Counted from the first letter of the stretch, positions 40,378 through 49,178 are shown. The stretch is 64,000 bases of DNA from Geodermatophilus sp. DSM 44513 (GCF_032460525.1 NZ_CP135963.1:2542001-2606000), one strand, 5' to 3'. The notes: generated from the letters alone by a model not told the origin. Made by a program: numbers and translations.

Positions 40378-41772
40378 TCAGCGGTAGGCGGACCGGCCGC
40401 GCAGCCGGGCGCCCACGGCGACCCCGAGGGGGGCGAGGACGACGCCGTCGCGGGCCAGCCGCGCGCGCAGCTCGCGGCGGTGGCGCAGCACGCCGACCAG
40501 GCCGACCGCCCAGAACACGTACTGGACGGCGAACGCGGCGCGGAAGGCGTCCAGCGGGTAGTCGGTCGAGGAGCCGGGGGTGAGCACGTCGAGCACCGCG
40601 CCCACGGCCAGCACGGTGAGCAGGGAGGCGACGAAGCCGCCGACGTTGACCACCCCGGTCGCGCTGCCCTGCCGCTCGGCGGGGTTCCAGGTGCGGGCGT
40701 AGTCGAACCCGATCATCGAGCCGGGCCCGTTGGTGCCCAGGACGACGACCAGCGCCACCAGCAGCCACAGCGGCGCGCGGCCCGGCCACAGCAACACGAC
40801 CGTCCACGCCACGACGGTCGCGCCGAGGATGCCGAAGACCAGGTCCGAGCGGCGCAGCGGCCAGCGCCCGCACAGCCGGCCCAGCAGCGGGCCGACGCCG
40901 ATGCCGACGAGCACCAGCAGGGTGAGCAGGCCGGCCGCGGTCGCCGGGGCGAGACCCTGGCCGAGCACCAGGAAGGGGTAGCCCCACAGCAGGGCGAAGA
41001 CGGTGCCGGAGAACTGGGTGACCAGGTGGGTGTAGAGACCGATCCGGGTGCCCGACTCCTGCCAGGTCAGCGCCAGGCCGCGGCGCACCTCGGCGAGCCC
41101 GACCGGCGGGGCCAGCACGGTGCCCGGGGGTGCGTCGCGCAGCGCCACGGCCACCAGGACGGCGACCAGCAGGCTCACCGCGGCCGCGCCGAGGAAGGTG
41201 GACTCCCAGGACGCCCACTGCAGCAGCGTGACCAGGGGGTAGGCCGCGACGATCTGCCCGAACTGGCCGAGGATGCCGGTGAGCTGGGTGACCAGCGGCA
41301 CCGTGGGGCCGGGGAACCAGAAGCCGACCACCCGCAGCACGCTGACGAAGGTCATCGCGTCACCGGCACCGACGAGCACCCGCGCCGCGATCGCCGTCGG
41401 CACGTCACCGGCCAGCGCCAGGGCGGCCTGCCCGGCGGCCATGGTGAGGGCGCCGGCGAGGACCAGCCGCCGGGAGCCGAACCGGTCCAGCGCCACGCCC
41501 ACCGGCACCTGCATGGCGGCGTAGACGACCAGCTGCACGACGAGGAACAGCGAGATCGCCGAGGCCCCGGCGTCGAAGCGCTCCTGGGCGGCCACCCCGG
41601 CGACGCCGAGGGAGGCGCGGTGGAAGACCGCGACCGTGTAGGCGGCCAGCGCCACGAGCCACACGGCGTAGGTCCGGGCCGTCGGGCGGGTGGCGGTCGG
41701 CGTGCTCACCCCAGGCACATCGTCACGCCCGCCGCCGATCGTTCCCGGTCCGCCGGTGAGATCGGTCACCAC
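40378..41772 (-). CDS. Major facilitator superfamily transporter
   Basis: 464 residues from GTG at 41772; GTG at 41709 (VSTPTATRPTARTYAVW) is also possible. About twelve membrane helices; VALDRFGSRRLVLAGALTMA is the loop 2-3 motif, and GSMIGFDYARTWNPAERQGSATGVVN lies mid-protein. It is upstream of the gluconokinase by 81 bases on the same strand, but no feature ties it to gluconate. Confidence 0.87.
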   Translation of the reverse strand: MVTDLTGGPGTIGGGRDDVPGVSTPTATRPTARTYAVWLVALAAYTVAVFHRASLGVAGVAAQERFDAGASAISLFLVVQLVVYAAMQVPVGVALDRFGSRRLVLAGALTMAAGQAALALAGDVPTAIAARVLVGAGDAMTFVSVLRVVGFWFPGPTVPLVTQLTGILGQFGQIVAAYPLVTLLQWASWESTFLGAAAVSLLVAVLVAVALRDAPPGTVLAPPVGLAEVRRGLALTWQESGTRIGLYTHLVTQFSGTVFALLWGYPFLVLGQGLAPATAAGLLTLLVLVGIGVGPLLGRLCGRWPLRRSDLVFGILGATVVAWTVVLLWPGRAPLWLLVALVVVLGTNGPGSMIGFDYARTWNPAERQGSATGVVNVGGFVASLLTVLAVGAVLDVLTPGSSTDYPLDAFRAAFAVQYVFWAVGLVGVLRHRRELRARLARDGVVLAPLGVAVGARLRGRSAYR

Positions 41773-41927
41773 CGGACGCGGCCCGGGCCGGTCCCGGACG
41801 TGGGCGGCCGGGTGCGGTGCGACCAGGCATGACCGGCGCGGACCGCGGGCAGGAGGGACGTCGTCCGCCGGGCCTGCCAGGGCCGCGGCCGCACGGACCC
41901 GTGCCCGACCGAGGAGAGGAGCCCACG

Positions 41928-42329
41928 ATGGCGTCCGTCATCCACTACACCATCGCCACGGAGGCGGAGAAGTACGCCGACTTCCGCCGTGTGCTGTGGA
42001 CCGGCAAGAACACCCAGCTGGTCGTCATGACCATCCCGCCGGACGGCGAGATCGGCGAGGAGGTGCACGAGGACATCGACCAGATCCTCACCTTCGTCAG
42101 CGGCACCGGCGAGGCGCGCATCGACGGGTCGAAGAAGGCCGTGGCGCAGGGCGACCTGGTCGTCGTCCCGGCCGGCGCGAAGCACAACTTCGTCAACACC
42201 GGCCCGAACCCGCTGGTCCTCTACACCGTCTACGGCCCCCCGGAGCACGCCGACGGCGCGGTGCACCGGACCAAGGAGGAGGCCGACGAGGCCGAGGAGT
42301 CCGGCAAGGACGAGCCGCCGACCGAGTGA
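41928..42329 (+). CDS. Cupin-domain protein
   Basis: 133 residues from the ATG with GAGGAGAGGAG upstream. IGEEVHEDIDQILTFVSGTGEARIDG and VVVPAGAKHNFVNTGPNPLVLYTVYGPPEH are the two cupin motifs, with histidine and glutamate metal ligands in place. The C-terminus is acidic and disordered. Enzyme or sensor roles are both possible. A strong hairpin right after it separates it from the next gene. Confidence 0.88.
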   Translation: MASVIHYTIATEAEKYADFRRVLWTGKNTQLVVMTIPPDGEIGEEVHEDIDQILTFVSGTGEARIDGSKKAVAQGDLVVVPAGAKHNFVNTGPNPLVLYTVYGPPEHADGAVHRTKEEADEAEESGKDEPPTE

Positions 42330-42337
42330 GCCGACCG

Positions 42338-42376
42338 GGGTGGATCCGTCGGCCTGACGCGGACGGATCCACTCCG
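42338..42376. terminator. Strong hairpin after the cupin gene
   Basis: GTGGATCCGTC (42341-42351) and GACGGATCCAC (42363-42373) form an 11-bp perfect stem, extended by flanking G/C pairs. It begins 9 bases past the cupin stop and probably insulates the downstream alcohol dehydrogenase. Confidence 0.72.
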
Positions 42377-42434
42377 GGAGACTCCAGGCGCAGCACCCGA
42401 CCCGGCCAGCGTCGATCGAGGAGGGGCCACCCCC

Positions 42435-43730
42435 ATGGCAGCGTCCAGCTACACCCCCGCGAACCCCGAGAGCGTCTTCACCTACGGCGCGCCCCAGCTG
42501 AAGTTCGGGCCCGGCGCCTCCGACGAGATCGGCCACGACCTGGCGCAGACCGGCGCGCGGCGCGTGCTCGTGGTCACCGACCCGGGCGTGGCCGCCACCG
42601 GCCACCCGCAGCGAGTGGCCGACCAGATGACCGGGTTCGGCATCGAGGCGTACGTCTACGACGGCGCCCGGGTGGAGCCGACCGACGAGAGCATGCAGGC
42701 CGCCGTCGACTGGGCACGCGAGCACGGCCCGTGGGACGCGATCGTCGCGGTCGGCGGCGGGTCGAGCATCGACACCGCCAAGGCGGTCAACCTGCTCACC
42801 ACCAACCCCGGTGAGCTGATGGACTACGTCAACGCGCCGGTCGGCGGGGGCCGCGCGCCGGTCAACCCGCTCAACCCGCTGGTCGCCGTCCCGACCACGA
42901 CCGGCACCGGCGCGGAGAGCACCACCGTCTGCGTGCTCGACGTGCTGTCGCTGAAGGTGAAGGCCGGCATCAGCCACGTCCGGCTGCGGCCCACGCTCGC
43001 CGTCGTCGACCCGGTGCTGACCCGCACCCAGCCGGCCGGGGTCACCGCGGCGGCGGGGATGGACATCCTCTGCCACGCGCTGGAGAGCTACACCGCCCGG
43101 CCCTACACCACCTACGAGCGCAAGCGGCCCGAGCAGCGGGTGCCCTACAACGGCTCCAACCCGATCGGCGACATGTGGTCGGAGAAGGCGATGTCGCTGC
43201 TGGCCGGGTCCTTCCGGCGGTCGGTCCGCGACGGCTCCGACGAGGCGGCCCGCGCGGAGATGGCGATGGCCGCGACCTTCGCCGGGCTGGGCTTCGGCAA
43301 CGCCGGCGTGCACATCCCGCACGCGAACGCCTACCCGATCGCCGGGCGGGTCAAGGGGTTCCACCCCGACGGCTACCCGGCCGACGAGCCGATGATCCCG
43401 CATGGGATGTCGGTGGCGCTGACCGCGCCGGAGGCCTTCCGGTTCACCTTCGACGCCGACCCCGGCCGGCACCTGCGCGCCGCCCGGCTGCTGGACCCGC
43501 AGGCCGAGCAGACCGGGGACCCCGCGGAGTTCCTCCCGTCGGTGCTGACCGCGCTGATGCGCGACATCGGCATCCCGGGCGGCATCGGCGCGGTGGGCTA
43601 CGACGAGGGCGACGTCCCCGACCTGGTCGAGGGCACGATGAAGCAGCAGCGGCTGCTGGCCACCGCCCCCCGGGACGTCACCGAGGACGACGTCGCCGGC
43701 ATCTACACCCGCTCGCTGTCCCTCTGGTGA
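42435..43730 (+). CDS. Iron-dependent alcohol dehydrogenase, hydroxyacid-oxoacid transhydrogenase type
   Basis: 431 residues. Group III Fe-ADH fold: FGPGASDEIGHDL, AVGGGSSIDTAKAVNLL (nucleotide), PTTTGTGAES. The iron ligands are aspartate and histidine in AGMDILCHALES, histidine in VHIPHANAYPI and histidine in IPHGMSVAL. Length and the PYNGSNPIGDMWSEKA insert resemble mammalian ADHFE1 (hydroxyacid-oxoacid transhydrogenase) and its bacterial relatives. Those oxidise 4-hydroxybutyrate-type substrates; an ordinary alcohol substrate remains possible. Confidence 0.9.
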   Translation: MAASSYTPANPESVFTYGAPQLKFGPGASDEIGHDLAQTGARRVLVVTDPGVAATGHPQRVADQMTGFGIEAYVYDGARVEPTDESMQAAVDWAREHGPWDAIVAVGGGSSIDTAKAVNLLTTNPGELMDYVNAPVGGGRAPVNPLNPLVAVPTTTGTGAESTTVCVLDVLSLKVKAGISHVRLRPTLAVVDPVLTRTQPAGVTAAAGMDILCHALESYTARPYTTYERKRPEQRVPYNGSNPIGDMWSEKAMSLLAGSFRRSVRDGSDEAARAEMAMAATFAGLGFGNAGVHIPHANAYPIAGRVKGFHPDGYPADEPMIPHGMSVALTAPEAFRFTFDADPGRHLRAARLLDPQAEQTGDPAEFLPSVLTALMRDIGIPGGIGAVGYDEGDVPDLVEGTMKQQRLLATAPRDVTEDDVAGIYTRSLSLW

Positions 43731-43735
43731 GGTGC

Positions 43736-43801
43736 TGGAACGGCCTCCCTGCAGGGTCCCGACGCGAGCCTGCGAGCGGTGGGGGGCAGGGAGGTCCTTC
43801 C
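43736..43801. repeat. Palindromic repeat copy F (most complete stem)
   Basis: TGGAACGGCCTCCCTGC (43736-43752) pairs with GCAGGGAGGTCCTTCCA (43786-43802) over about 17 positions with one mismatch and one wobble. The core GCGAGCCTGCGAGCGGTGGG lies between. It sits between two convergent genes and best shows the full extent of the family. Confidence 0.82.
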
Positions 43802-43802
43802 A

Positions 43803-45071
43803 TCACGAGCGGCGCAGGCGCTCGACCAGCGGCGCGGTCGAGGCCGGGAGCAGCCAGGCGACCGGCGTGGGCAGCAGCACCTGCACGTCGACGTCCTCGT
43901 CGACCCGGTAGGGCTGGGTCAGGAGCACCGACCCGAGCGTGCGGCGCAGCCGGGAGACCTCGGCGCGCACGGTGACGGTCCGCGTCGGGTCGCCGAAGAG
44001 GTCGCCGGCCAGTGCGGCCGCCGAGCGCCCGGCCGGCTGCCCGGTGAGGGCGAGCAGGATCTCGGCGTGCCGCAGGCTCAGGGACGCCGTCCAGCTGCCG
44101 CTGGGCCCGGTCACCTGCGCCCGCGGGCGGGGGCCGGTGAGGTCGAGCACCAGTGCGGCGGGCCGGTCGTCGTCCGCGGGGCGCTGCGGGCGCAGCAGCC
44201 AGCCGCCGGGGAGCGGTTCCACGGTGCAGTGGCCGAGCGCCGGCACCCAGGCTGCACCGGGGTGCAGCTGCTCGGGCAGCAGGACGCGGTCGGGGGCCGC
44301 GAGGCCGGCCGCGGCGGCGGTGCACCCGTCGACGCCGACGACCAGCGCCGGGCCGCCGAGGCGGGCCAGCAGCGGCGCGGCCAGCGTCCGCAGCCGCTCG
44401 ACGTGCCGCACGTGGACGCGGGACAGCTCGTGGCCGGCCAGCGCGGCGACCGCGTCGACCAGGGCGATCGTGCTCGGGTGCACGGTGGAGGCCGGGCCGG
44501 ACAGGTCGACCACCCCCAGCACCCGGCCGGTGACCGGGTCGCGCAGCGGCGCGGCGGCGCAGGTCCAGGGCTGGTGGCCCTCGGCGTAGTGCTCGGCGGC
44601 GTGCACCTGCAGCGACGCGCGCACCACGACGCTGGTGCCGATGGCGTTGGTGCCGACGACGTCCTCGTCCCACGCCGATCCCTCGACGAAACCCAGCCGG
44701 TCGGCCCGCCGGCACACCCCGGCACCGCCCTCGCGCCACAGCACCCGGGAGCCGGCGTCGGCCACCACGAGCACCTGCCCGGCGTCCCGGGCCACCGGCA
44801 GCAGCCGCTCGCGCAGCAGCGGCAGCAGCGGGGCCAGGCCGCTCTCCGCCCGCCGGCGCTCCAGCTCCGGCCCGTCCAGCGGCGCGACGTCCGGCGTCCG
44901 CGAGGGGTCCAGGCCGCACCCGCGCAGCCGCCGCCAGGACGCGCCGATCACCGGCCGCGGCGACGCCGGCGGGGTGCCACCGGTCAGGGCGGCGGCGCGC
45001 ACCCGGGCGAGCAGCCGGGTGTGCACCAGCGGGTCGACCCCGGAGGGCAGGGCGCTCTGGGCAGTGGTCAT
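43803..45071 (-). CDS. GAF-domain transcriptional regulator (AcoR-like N-terminus)
   Basis: 422 residues from ATG with GGAGGA upstream. PVIGASWRRLRGCGLDP and WDEDVVGTNAIGTSVVV, QPWTCAAAPLRDPVTGRVLGVVDLSG are the GAF region of AcoR/ActR-type activators. The sigma-54 AAA domain is missing. Instead the C-terminus (about 335-420) looks like a winged helix: SLRHAEILLALTGQPAGRSAAALAGDLFGDPTRTVTVRAEVSRLRRTLG. It is divergent from the flavin monooxygenase and probably regulates it. Confidence 0.85.
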   Translation of the reverse strand: MTTAQSALPSGVDPLVHTRLLARVRAAALTGGTPPASPRPVIGASWRRLRGCGLDPSRTPDVAPLDGPELERRRAESGLAPLLPLLRERLLPVARDAGQVLVVADAGSRVLWREGGAGVCRRADRLGFVEGSAWDEDVVGTNAIGTSVVVRASLQVHAAEHYAEGHQPWTCAAAPLRDPVTGRVLGVVDLSGPASTVHPSTIALVDAVAALAGHELSRVHVRHVERLRTLAAPLLARLGGPALVVGVDGCTAAAAGLAAPDRVLLPEQLHPGAAWVPALGHCTVEPLPGGWLLRPQRPADDDRPAALVLDLTGPRPRAQVTGPSGSWTASLSLRHAEILLALTGQPAGRSAAALAGDLFGDPTRTVTVRAEVSRLRRTLGSVLLTQPYRVDEDVDVQVLLPTPVAWLLPASTAPLVERLRRS

Positions 45072-45112
45072 CGGCAGCTCCTCCCGTGTGACCTGCACCA
45101 CGACCATAGGCG

Positions 45113-45129
45113 CTGCAACCCCCTGCAAC
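45113..45129. promoter_or_regulatory. Direct-repeat operator between GAF regulator and monooxygenase
   Basis: CTGCAAC occurs twice (45113-45119 and 45123-45129) with a ten-base period, one helical turn, in the 130-base divergent gap. It is a good candidate site for the adjacent regulator, unproven. Confidence 0.42.
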
Positions 45130-45201
45130 GCTCCCCCTGCCCGGGCCGGGCGGGTCTGCTGGCGGCGACCGGAGTCGTGACGACGCAGGAGGCACTCCCC
45201 C

Positions 45202-47025
45202 GTGACGCAGACCATCGACCGGCCGGACACCACCGGCTCCCCTGCCGAGCGCACCGCCGCCTGGCTGACCGACTTCCAGGCCGCGCTCACCGCCCGCGAC
45301 GTCGACCGGGCGGCCGGCATGTTCGCCGCCACCAGCTTCTGGCGGGACCTGGTCGCCTTCACCTGGAACATCACCACCGTCGAGTGCCCCGACGGCGTGC
45401 GCGACCTGCTCGGCGAGACCCTCGACCGCACCGACCCGACCGGCCTGCGCGCCAGCGAGGAGCCCACCGAGGACGACGGCGTCATCAGCGCCTGGATCGA
45501 GTTCGAGACCGCCGTCGGCCGCGGCCGCGGACACCTGCGGCTGACCGAGGGGGGCACGAGGGCGTTCACCCTGCTGACCACCCTCTACGAGCTGAAGGGC
45601 CACGAGGAGCCGCTGGGGGAACGCCGGCCGATGGGCGCCGAGCACGGTGCGAACCGGGAGCGGCTCACCTGGCGCGAGCGGCGCGAGCAGGAGGAGGCCG
45701 GTCTCGGGGTCACCACCCAACCCGAGGTGCTCGTGGTCGGCGGCGGGCAGGGCGGCATCGCGCTCGGCGCCCGGCTGCGCCAGCTCGGCGTCCCGGCCCT
45801 CGTCGTCGACAAGCTGCCCCGGCCCGGCGACCAGTGGCGCAGCCGGTACAAGTCGCTGTGCCTGCACGACCCGGTCTGGTACGACCACCTGCCCTACCTG
45901 AAGTTCCCGGACAACTGGCCGGTGTTCGCCCCCAAGGACAAGATCGGCGACTGGCTCGAGTTCTACGTGACCGTCATGGAGATCCCCTACTGGGGCAGCA
46001 CCGCGGTGCGCTCGGCGTCCTACGACGAACAGGCCCAGGAGTGGACCGTCGAGGTCGACCGCGACGGGCAGCCGATGACCCTGCGCCCGAAGCAGCTGGT
46101 GCTGGCCACCGGCATGTCCGGCAAGCCCAACCACCCCTCGCTGCCCGGCCAGGACGTCTTCCGCGGCGAGCAGCAGCACTCCTCGCAGCACCCCGGCCCG
46201 GACGGCTACGCCGGCAAGAGGGTCGTGGTGGTCGGCAGCAACAACTCCGCCTTCGACATCTGCGGGGCGCTCTGGGAGGTCGGCGCCGACGTGACGATGG
46301 TGCAGCGCACCTCGACGCACATCGTGCGGAGCGACTCGCTCATGGAGATCGGCCTGGGCGCCCTCTACAGCGAGCAGGCCGTCGCCGACGGCGTCACCAC
46401 CGAGAAGGCCGACCTGGTCTTCGCCTCCATCCCCTACCGGATCATGCACGAGTTCCAGATCCCGCTGTACCAGCAGATGAAGGAGCGCGACGCGGACTTC
46501 TACCGCCGGATGGAGGACGCCGGCTTCCGGCTGGACTGGGGCGACGACGGCTCCGGGCTGTTCATGAAGTACCTGCGCCGCGGCTCGGGCTACTACATCG
46601 ACGTGGGTGCCGCCGACCTGGTGGCCAACGGCGACGTCAAGCTGGCGCACGGGCAGGTCGACCACCTGACCGAGGACGCCGTCGTCCTGGCCGACGGCAC
46701 CGAGCTGCCCGCCGACCTGGTCGTCTACGCCACCGGCTACGGGTCGATGAACGGCTGGGCGGCGGACCTGATCAGCCAGGAGGTCGCCGACAGGGTGGGC
46801 AAGGTGTGGGGCCTGGGCTCGGACACCACCAAGGACCCGGGCCCGTGGGAGGGCGAGCAGCGCAACATGTGGAAGCCGACCCAGCAGCCCGGGCTGTGGT
46901 TCCACGGCGGCAACCTGCACCAGTCGCGGCACTACTCGCTGTACCTGGCGCTGCAGCTCAAGGCCCGCTACGAGGGGATCCCCACCCCGGTGTACCGGCT
47001 GCAGGAGGTGCACCACACGGCCTGA
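45202..47025 (+). CDS. Flavin-dependent monooxygenase with N-terminal NTF2/SnoaL-like domain
   Basis: 607 residues from GTG. An alpha+beta NTF2-like domain (about 15-135) comes first. FAD-binding VVGGGQGGIALGARLRQLGV follows near residue 175, then FPDNWPVFAPKDKIGDWLEFY. The NADPH Rossmann motif VVVVGSNNSAFDICGALWEVGA lies near 345. DLVVYATGYGSMNGW near the end is the FMO/BVMO ATG motif. It oxidises an unknown carbonyl, amine or sulfide substrate in the cytosol. It is transcribed away from the GAF regulator. Confidence 0.9.
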   Translation: MTQTIDRPDTTGSPAERTAAWLTDFQAALTARDVDRAAGMFAATSFWRDLVAFTWNITTVECPDGVRDLLGETLDRTDPTGLRASEEPTEDDGVISAWIEFETAVGRGRGHLRLTEGGTRAFTLLTTLYELKGHEEPLGERRPMGAEHGANRERLTWRERREQEEAGLGVTTQPEVLVVGGGQGGIALGARLRQLGVPALVVDKLPRPGDQWRSRYKSLCLHDPVWYDHLPYLKFPDNWPVFAPKDKIGDWLEFYVTVMEIPYWGSTAVRSASYDEQAQEWTVEVDRDGQPMTLRPKQLVLATGMSGKPNHPSLPGQDVFRGEQQHSSQHPGPDGYAGKRVVVVGSNNSAFDICGALWEVGADVTMVQRTSTHIVRSDSLMEIGLGALYSEQAVADGVTTEKADLVFASIPYRIMHEFQIPLYQQMKERDADFYRRMEDAGFRLDWGDDGSGLFMKYLRRGSGYYIDVGAADLVANGDVKLAHGQVDHLTEDAVVLADGTELPADLVVYATGYGSMNGWAADLISQEVADRVGKVWGLGSDTTKDPGPWEGEQRNMWKPTQQPGLWFHGGNLHQSRHYSLYLALQLKARYEGIPTPVYRLQEVHHTA

Positions 47026-47042
47026 CCCCGCCCTCCTGCGGG

Positions 47043-47100
47043 GCGGCCCCTGTGCAGGGCCCCGCCGCGAGCCTGCGAGCGGTGGGGGGCAGAGGGGTCC
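47043..47100. repeat. Palindromic repeat copy G
   Basis: GGCCCCTGTGC (47045-47055) pairs imperfectly with GCAGAGGGGTCC (47089-47100); the core CCGCGAGCCTGCGAGCGGTGG is intact. It lies between the convergent monooxygenase and SGNH hydrolase stops. Confidence 0.8.
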
Positions 47101-47104
47101 TCCG

Positions 47105-47776
47105 TCAGGCCGCGGCGCCGTCCCGGCGGGCGTGGGCGGCTGCCACCACGTACGGCGTCAGCGCCTGCGCGATGTGCGCGTAGCCGGCCGACGACGGGTG
47201 GAAGCGGTCGGCGGAGAACAGCGCCGGGTCGGTGCCGAACGCGGCGGTGACGGCGTCGGAGACGGCGGCCACCATGGCACCGGCGGAGCGGGCGACGGCC
47301 GCCTGCGCCCGCTGCAGCTGGACCGAGGCGGCCTGCACCAGGGGCCGCAGCGCCGGCGGCACCCAGGGCACGGTGGACATGTCCGGGGCGGGGACGACGA
47401 CCACGTCGGTGCCGGCCGCGCGCAGCTCCTGCAGCGCCGACCCCAGCGCTGCGGCCGCTTGCGCCGGGGGCACCAGCCGGGCCAGGTCGTTGGCGCCGAC
47501 GAGCACCACGGCGAGGTCCGGCTCCAGCGGCGCGGCGCGGCGGACCTGGGCGGCGAGGTCGCGGGACACGGCCCCGGGGACGGCGAGCACGGACAGCTCG
47601 ACGTCGTAGCCGGCGCCGGTCAGGGCCGCGGCCAGCCGTGGGCCGAGGGCGTCCCGGGGCCCGGCGGCACCGGACCCGTGGGCGAGGGAGTCACCGAGCA
47701 GGACGAGCCGCAGGCCCTCGTGCAGGGGCCCGCCGCGAGCCTGCGAGTGGTGGGGGGCAGGAGGGTCCTTCAACAC
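47105..47776 (-). CDS. SGNH/GDSL hydrolase whose start lies at a palindromic repeat
   Basis: 223 residues. The first recognisable block is RLVLLGDSLAHGSG (GDSL, catalytic serine). It is followed by VLVGANDLARL (GxND) and DRFHPSSAGYAHIAQAL with the catalytic histidine. No ATG, GTG or TTG lies between repeat copy H and the GDSL block. The nearest starts are GTG at 47776 or the adjoining TTG. The first roughly 18 residues, LKDPPAPHHSQARGGPLHE, are therefore repeat-derived. It is probably an esterase or lysophospholipase. A strong terminator separates it from fabG upstream. Confidence 0.82.
   Translation of the reverse strand: MLKDPPAPHHSQARGGPLHEGLRLVLLGDSLAHGSGAAGPRDALGPRLAAALTGAGYDVELSVLAVPGAVSRDLAAQVRRAAPLEPDLAVVLVGANDLARLVPPAQAAAALGSALQELRAAGTDVVVVPAPDMSTVPWVPPALRPLVQAASVQLQRAQAAVARSAGAMVAAVSDAVTAAFGTDPALFSADRFHPSSAGYAHIAQALTPYVVAAAHARRDGAAA
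47713..47770. repeat. Palindromic repeat copy H, overlapping the start of a gene
   Basis: GGCCCTCGTGC (47713-47723) pairs with GCAGGAGGGTCC (47757-47768); core CCGCGAGCCTGCGAGTGG. It falls just inside the 5' end of the SGNH hydrolase frame and is translated as its N-terminus if the GTG at 47776 is used. Confidence 0.8.
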
Positions 47777-47830
47777 GCCAGGTGGAACAGCGCCGCACGC
47801 ACCGCCATGCCCGGGCGGGAGCGGGTGCGC

Positions 47831-47865
47831 CGAGGCCCCGTTCCCGGCGGGGGAACGGGGCCTCG
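47831..47865. terminator. Perfect 15-bp hairpin between fabG-like and hydrolase genes
   Basis: CGAGGCCCCGTTCCC (47831-47845) and GGGAACGGGGCCTCG (47851-47865) pair perfectly around a 5-base loop. A tail, GTGCACACCCTCGGTGGGG, matches that behind the hairpin at 11919-11947. It probably ends the fabG transcript. Confidence 0.8.
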
Positions 47866-47888
47866 GTGCACACCCTCGGTGGGGCGGG

Positions 47889-48659
47889 TCAGGCGCGGGG
47901 GCCGCCCGCGGCGTAGACGACCTGGCCGGAGACGAAGCCGGCACCCTCGCTGACGAAGAACGAGGCCAGGTGCGCGATGTCCTCGGGCTGGCCGACGCGC
48001 TGCACCGGGATCTCCTTGGCGGCGTAGGTGATGAAGTCCTCGAACGCCACGCCCATCCGGTCGGCGGTGGCCTTGGTCATCTCGGTCTGGATGAAGCCCG
48101 GGGCGATCGCGTTGGCGGTGACGCCGAACTTGCCGAGCTCGATGGCCAGCGTCTTGGTGAAGCCCTGCAGGCCGGCCTTGGCCGTCGCGTAGTTGGCCTG
48201 GCCGCGGTTGCCCAGCGCCGAGGTGCTGGACAGGTTGACGATCCGGCCCCAGCGGGCGTCGATCATGTGCTTCTGCACCGCGCGGGTCATCAGGAAGGCG
48301 CCGCGCAGGTGCACGTTCATGACGACGTCCCAGTCGACCTCGGTCATCTTGAACAGCATGTTGTCGCGGATGACGCCGGCGTTGTTGACCAGCACCGTCG
48401 GGGCGCCCAGCTCGGCGGCGACCCGGGCGACCGCGGCCTCGACCTGCTCGGCGTCGCTGACGTCCGCGCCCAGCGCGAGCGCGCGGCCGCCGGCGGCCTC
48501 GATGGCCTCCACGGTCGCCTTGCCCGCGGCCTCGTCCAGGTCCAGCACGCCCACGGCGAACCCGTCCTGGGCCAGCCGGCGGGCGACGGCCGCGCCGATG
48601 CCACGGGCGGCCCCGGTGACGATGGCCACGCGGGGGCCGGTGCTGTTCGACTCGGTCAT
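47889..48659 (-). CDS. fabG: 3-oxoacyl-ACP reductase-like short-chain dehydrogenase
   Basis: 256 residues from ATG with GGAGAGGA upstream. TGAARGIGAAVARRL is the cofactor loop, VNNAGVIRDNMLFKM the NNAG motif, the catalytic serine lies in NLSSTSALGN, and YATAKAG holds tyrosine and lysine. APGFIQTEMTKA and the C-terminal FVSGQVVYAAGGPRA fit FabG. It may serve beta-oxidation or PHA metabolism instead of fatty acid synthesis, as it stands outside a fab cluster. A palindrome near its promoter matches one upstream of the acyl-CoA dehydrogenases. Confidence 0.88.
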   Translation of the reverse strand: MTESNSTGPRVAIVTGAARGIGAAVARRLAQDGFAVGVLDLDEAAGKATVEAIEAAGGRALALGADVSDAEQVEAAVARVAAELGAPTVLVNNAGVIRDNMLFKMTEVDWDVVMNVHLRGAFLMTRAVQKHMIDARWGRIVNLSSTSALGNRGQANYATAKAGLQGFTKTLAIELGKFGVTANAIAPGFIQTEMTKATADRMGVAFEDFITYAAKEIPVQRVGQPEDIAHLASFFVSEGAGFVSGQVVYAAGGPRA

Positions 48660-48727
48660 GTGTCGTCCTCTCCGCATCTGCACCGTCCGCGGTGCGCTGA
48701 CCGACACGGTACGGGCGGCCACCGCGG

Positions 48728-48749
48728 GGCTACCCGCGGGTAGCCCCGA
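48728..48749. promoter_or_regulatory. Perfect 22-bp palindrome upstream of fabG-like gene
   Basis: GGGGCTACCCG followed by its exact reverse complement. It lies between the DUF350 stop and the fabG start, 69 bases from the latter. It contains TACCCGCGGGTA, shared (one difference) with the acyl-CoA dehydrogenase promoter at 23003-23014. It could also be a terminator for the DUF350 gene; no T-run follows. Confidence 0.5.
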
Positions 48750-48758
48750 CGCGGCGCG

Positions 48759-49178
48759 TCACGGCCAGATGCTGGCCACGACGATGCCCGCGACGGCCAG
48801 CTGGACGGCGGCGAGCACCAGGCTGGCCGGGTGGAAGCCGACCTCGGTGACGTGGTTGCCGAGCTTGCCGGGGGTGACCAGGTCGAGCACGACGAACGCC
48901 ACCGCCTGCAGCAGCACGCCCAGCACGCCGAACACCACCGTGTACAGCAGCGCCTCGCCGAACCCGCTGGTGGCGTTCGTCCAGATCGCGGCGAAGATGA
49001 CCAGCCCCTGGGCGAGGAACCCGGCCGCCAGGACGACGCCGGCGCTGATCGACCGCTGCTCGTGGATGTGCCGGCCGAGGTGGCCGGGGGTGAGCAGGTC
49101 GAGAGCGAGGAAGCCGAGGGTCAGCAGCACGATGCCGACCCCGGTGTAGGCGACGGCGTAACCGATGCTGGCCAGCAC
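48759..49178 (-). CDS. DUF350 family membrane protein
   Basis: 139 residues from GTG with GGAGG upstream, and four hydrophobic segments. The two halves are alike: LLTLGFLALDLLTPGHLGRHIHEQ and LLQAVAFVVLDLVTPGKLGNHVTEV, an internal duplication typical of DUF350. Function unknown. Confidence 0.88.
   Translation of the reverse strand: MLASIGYAVAYTGVGIVLLTLGFLALDLLTPGHLGRHIHEQRSISAGVVLAAGFLAQGLVIFAAIWTNATSGFGEALLYTVVFGVLGVLLQAVAFVVLDLVTPGKLGNHVTEVGFHPASLVLAAVQLAVAGIVVASIWP

Noticed and set aside
37265..41218. A giant 1317-codon frame joining the MFS region, kinase shadow and gluconate permease
   Set aside because: Only the last 485 codons resemble a protein (GntP), and a GTG with GGAGGA marks their start.
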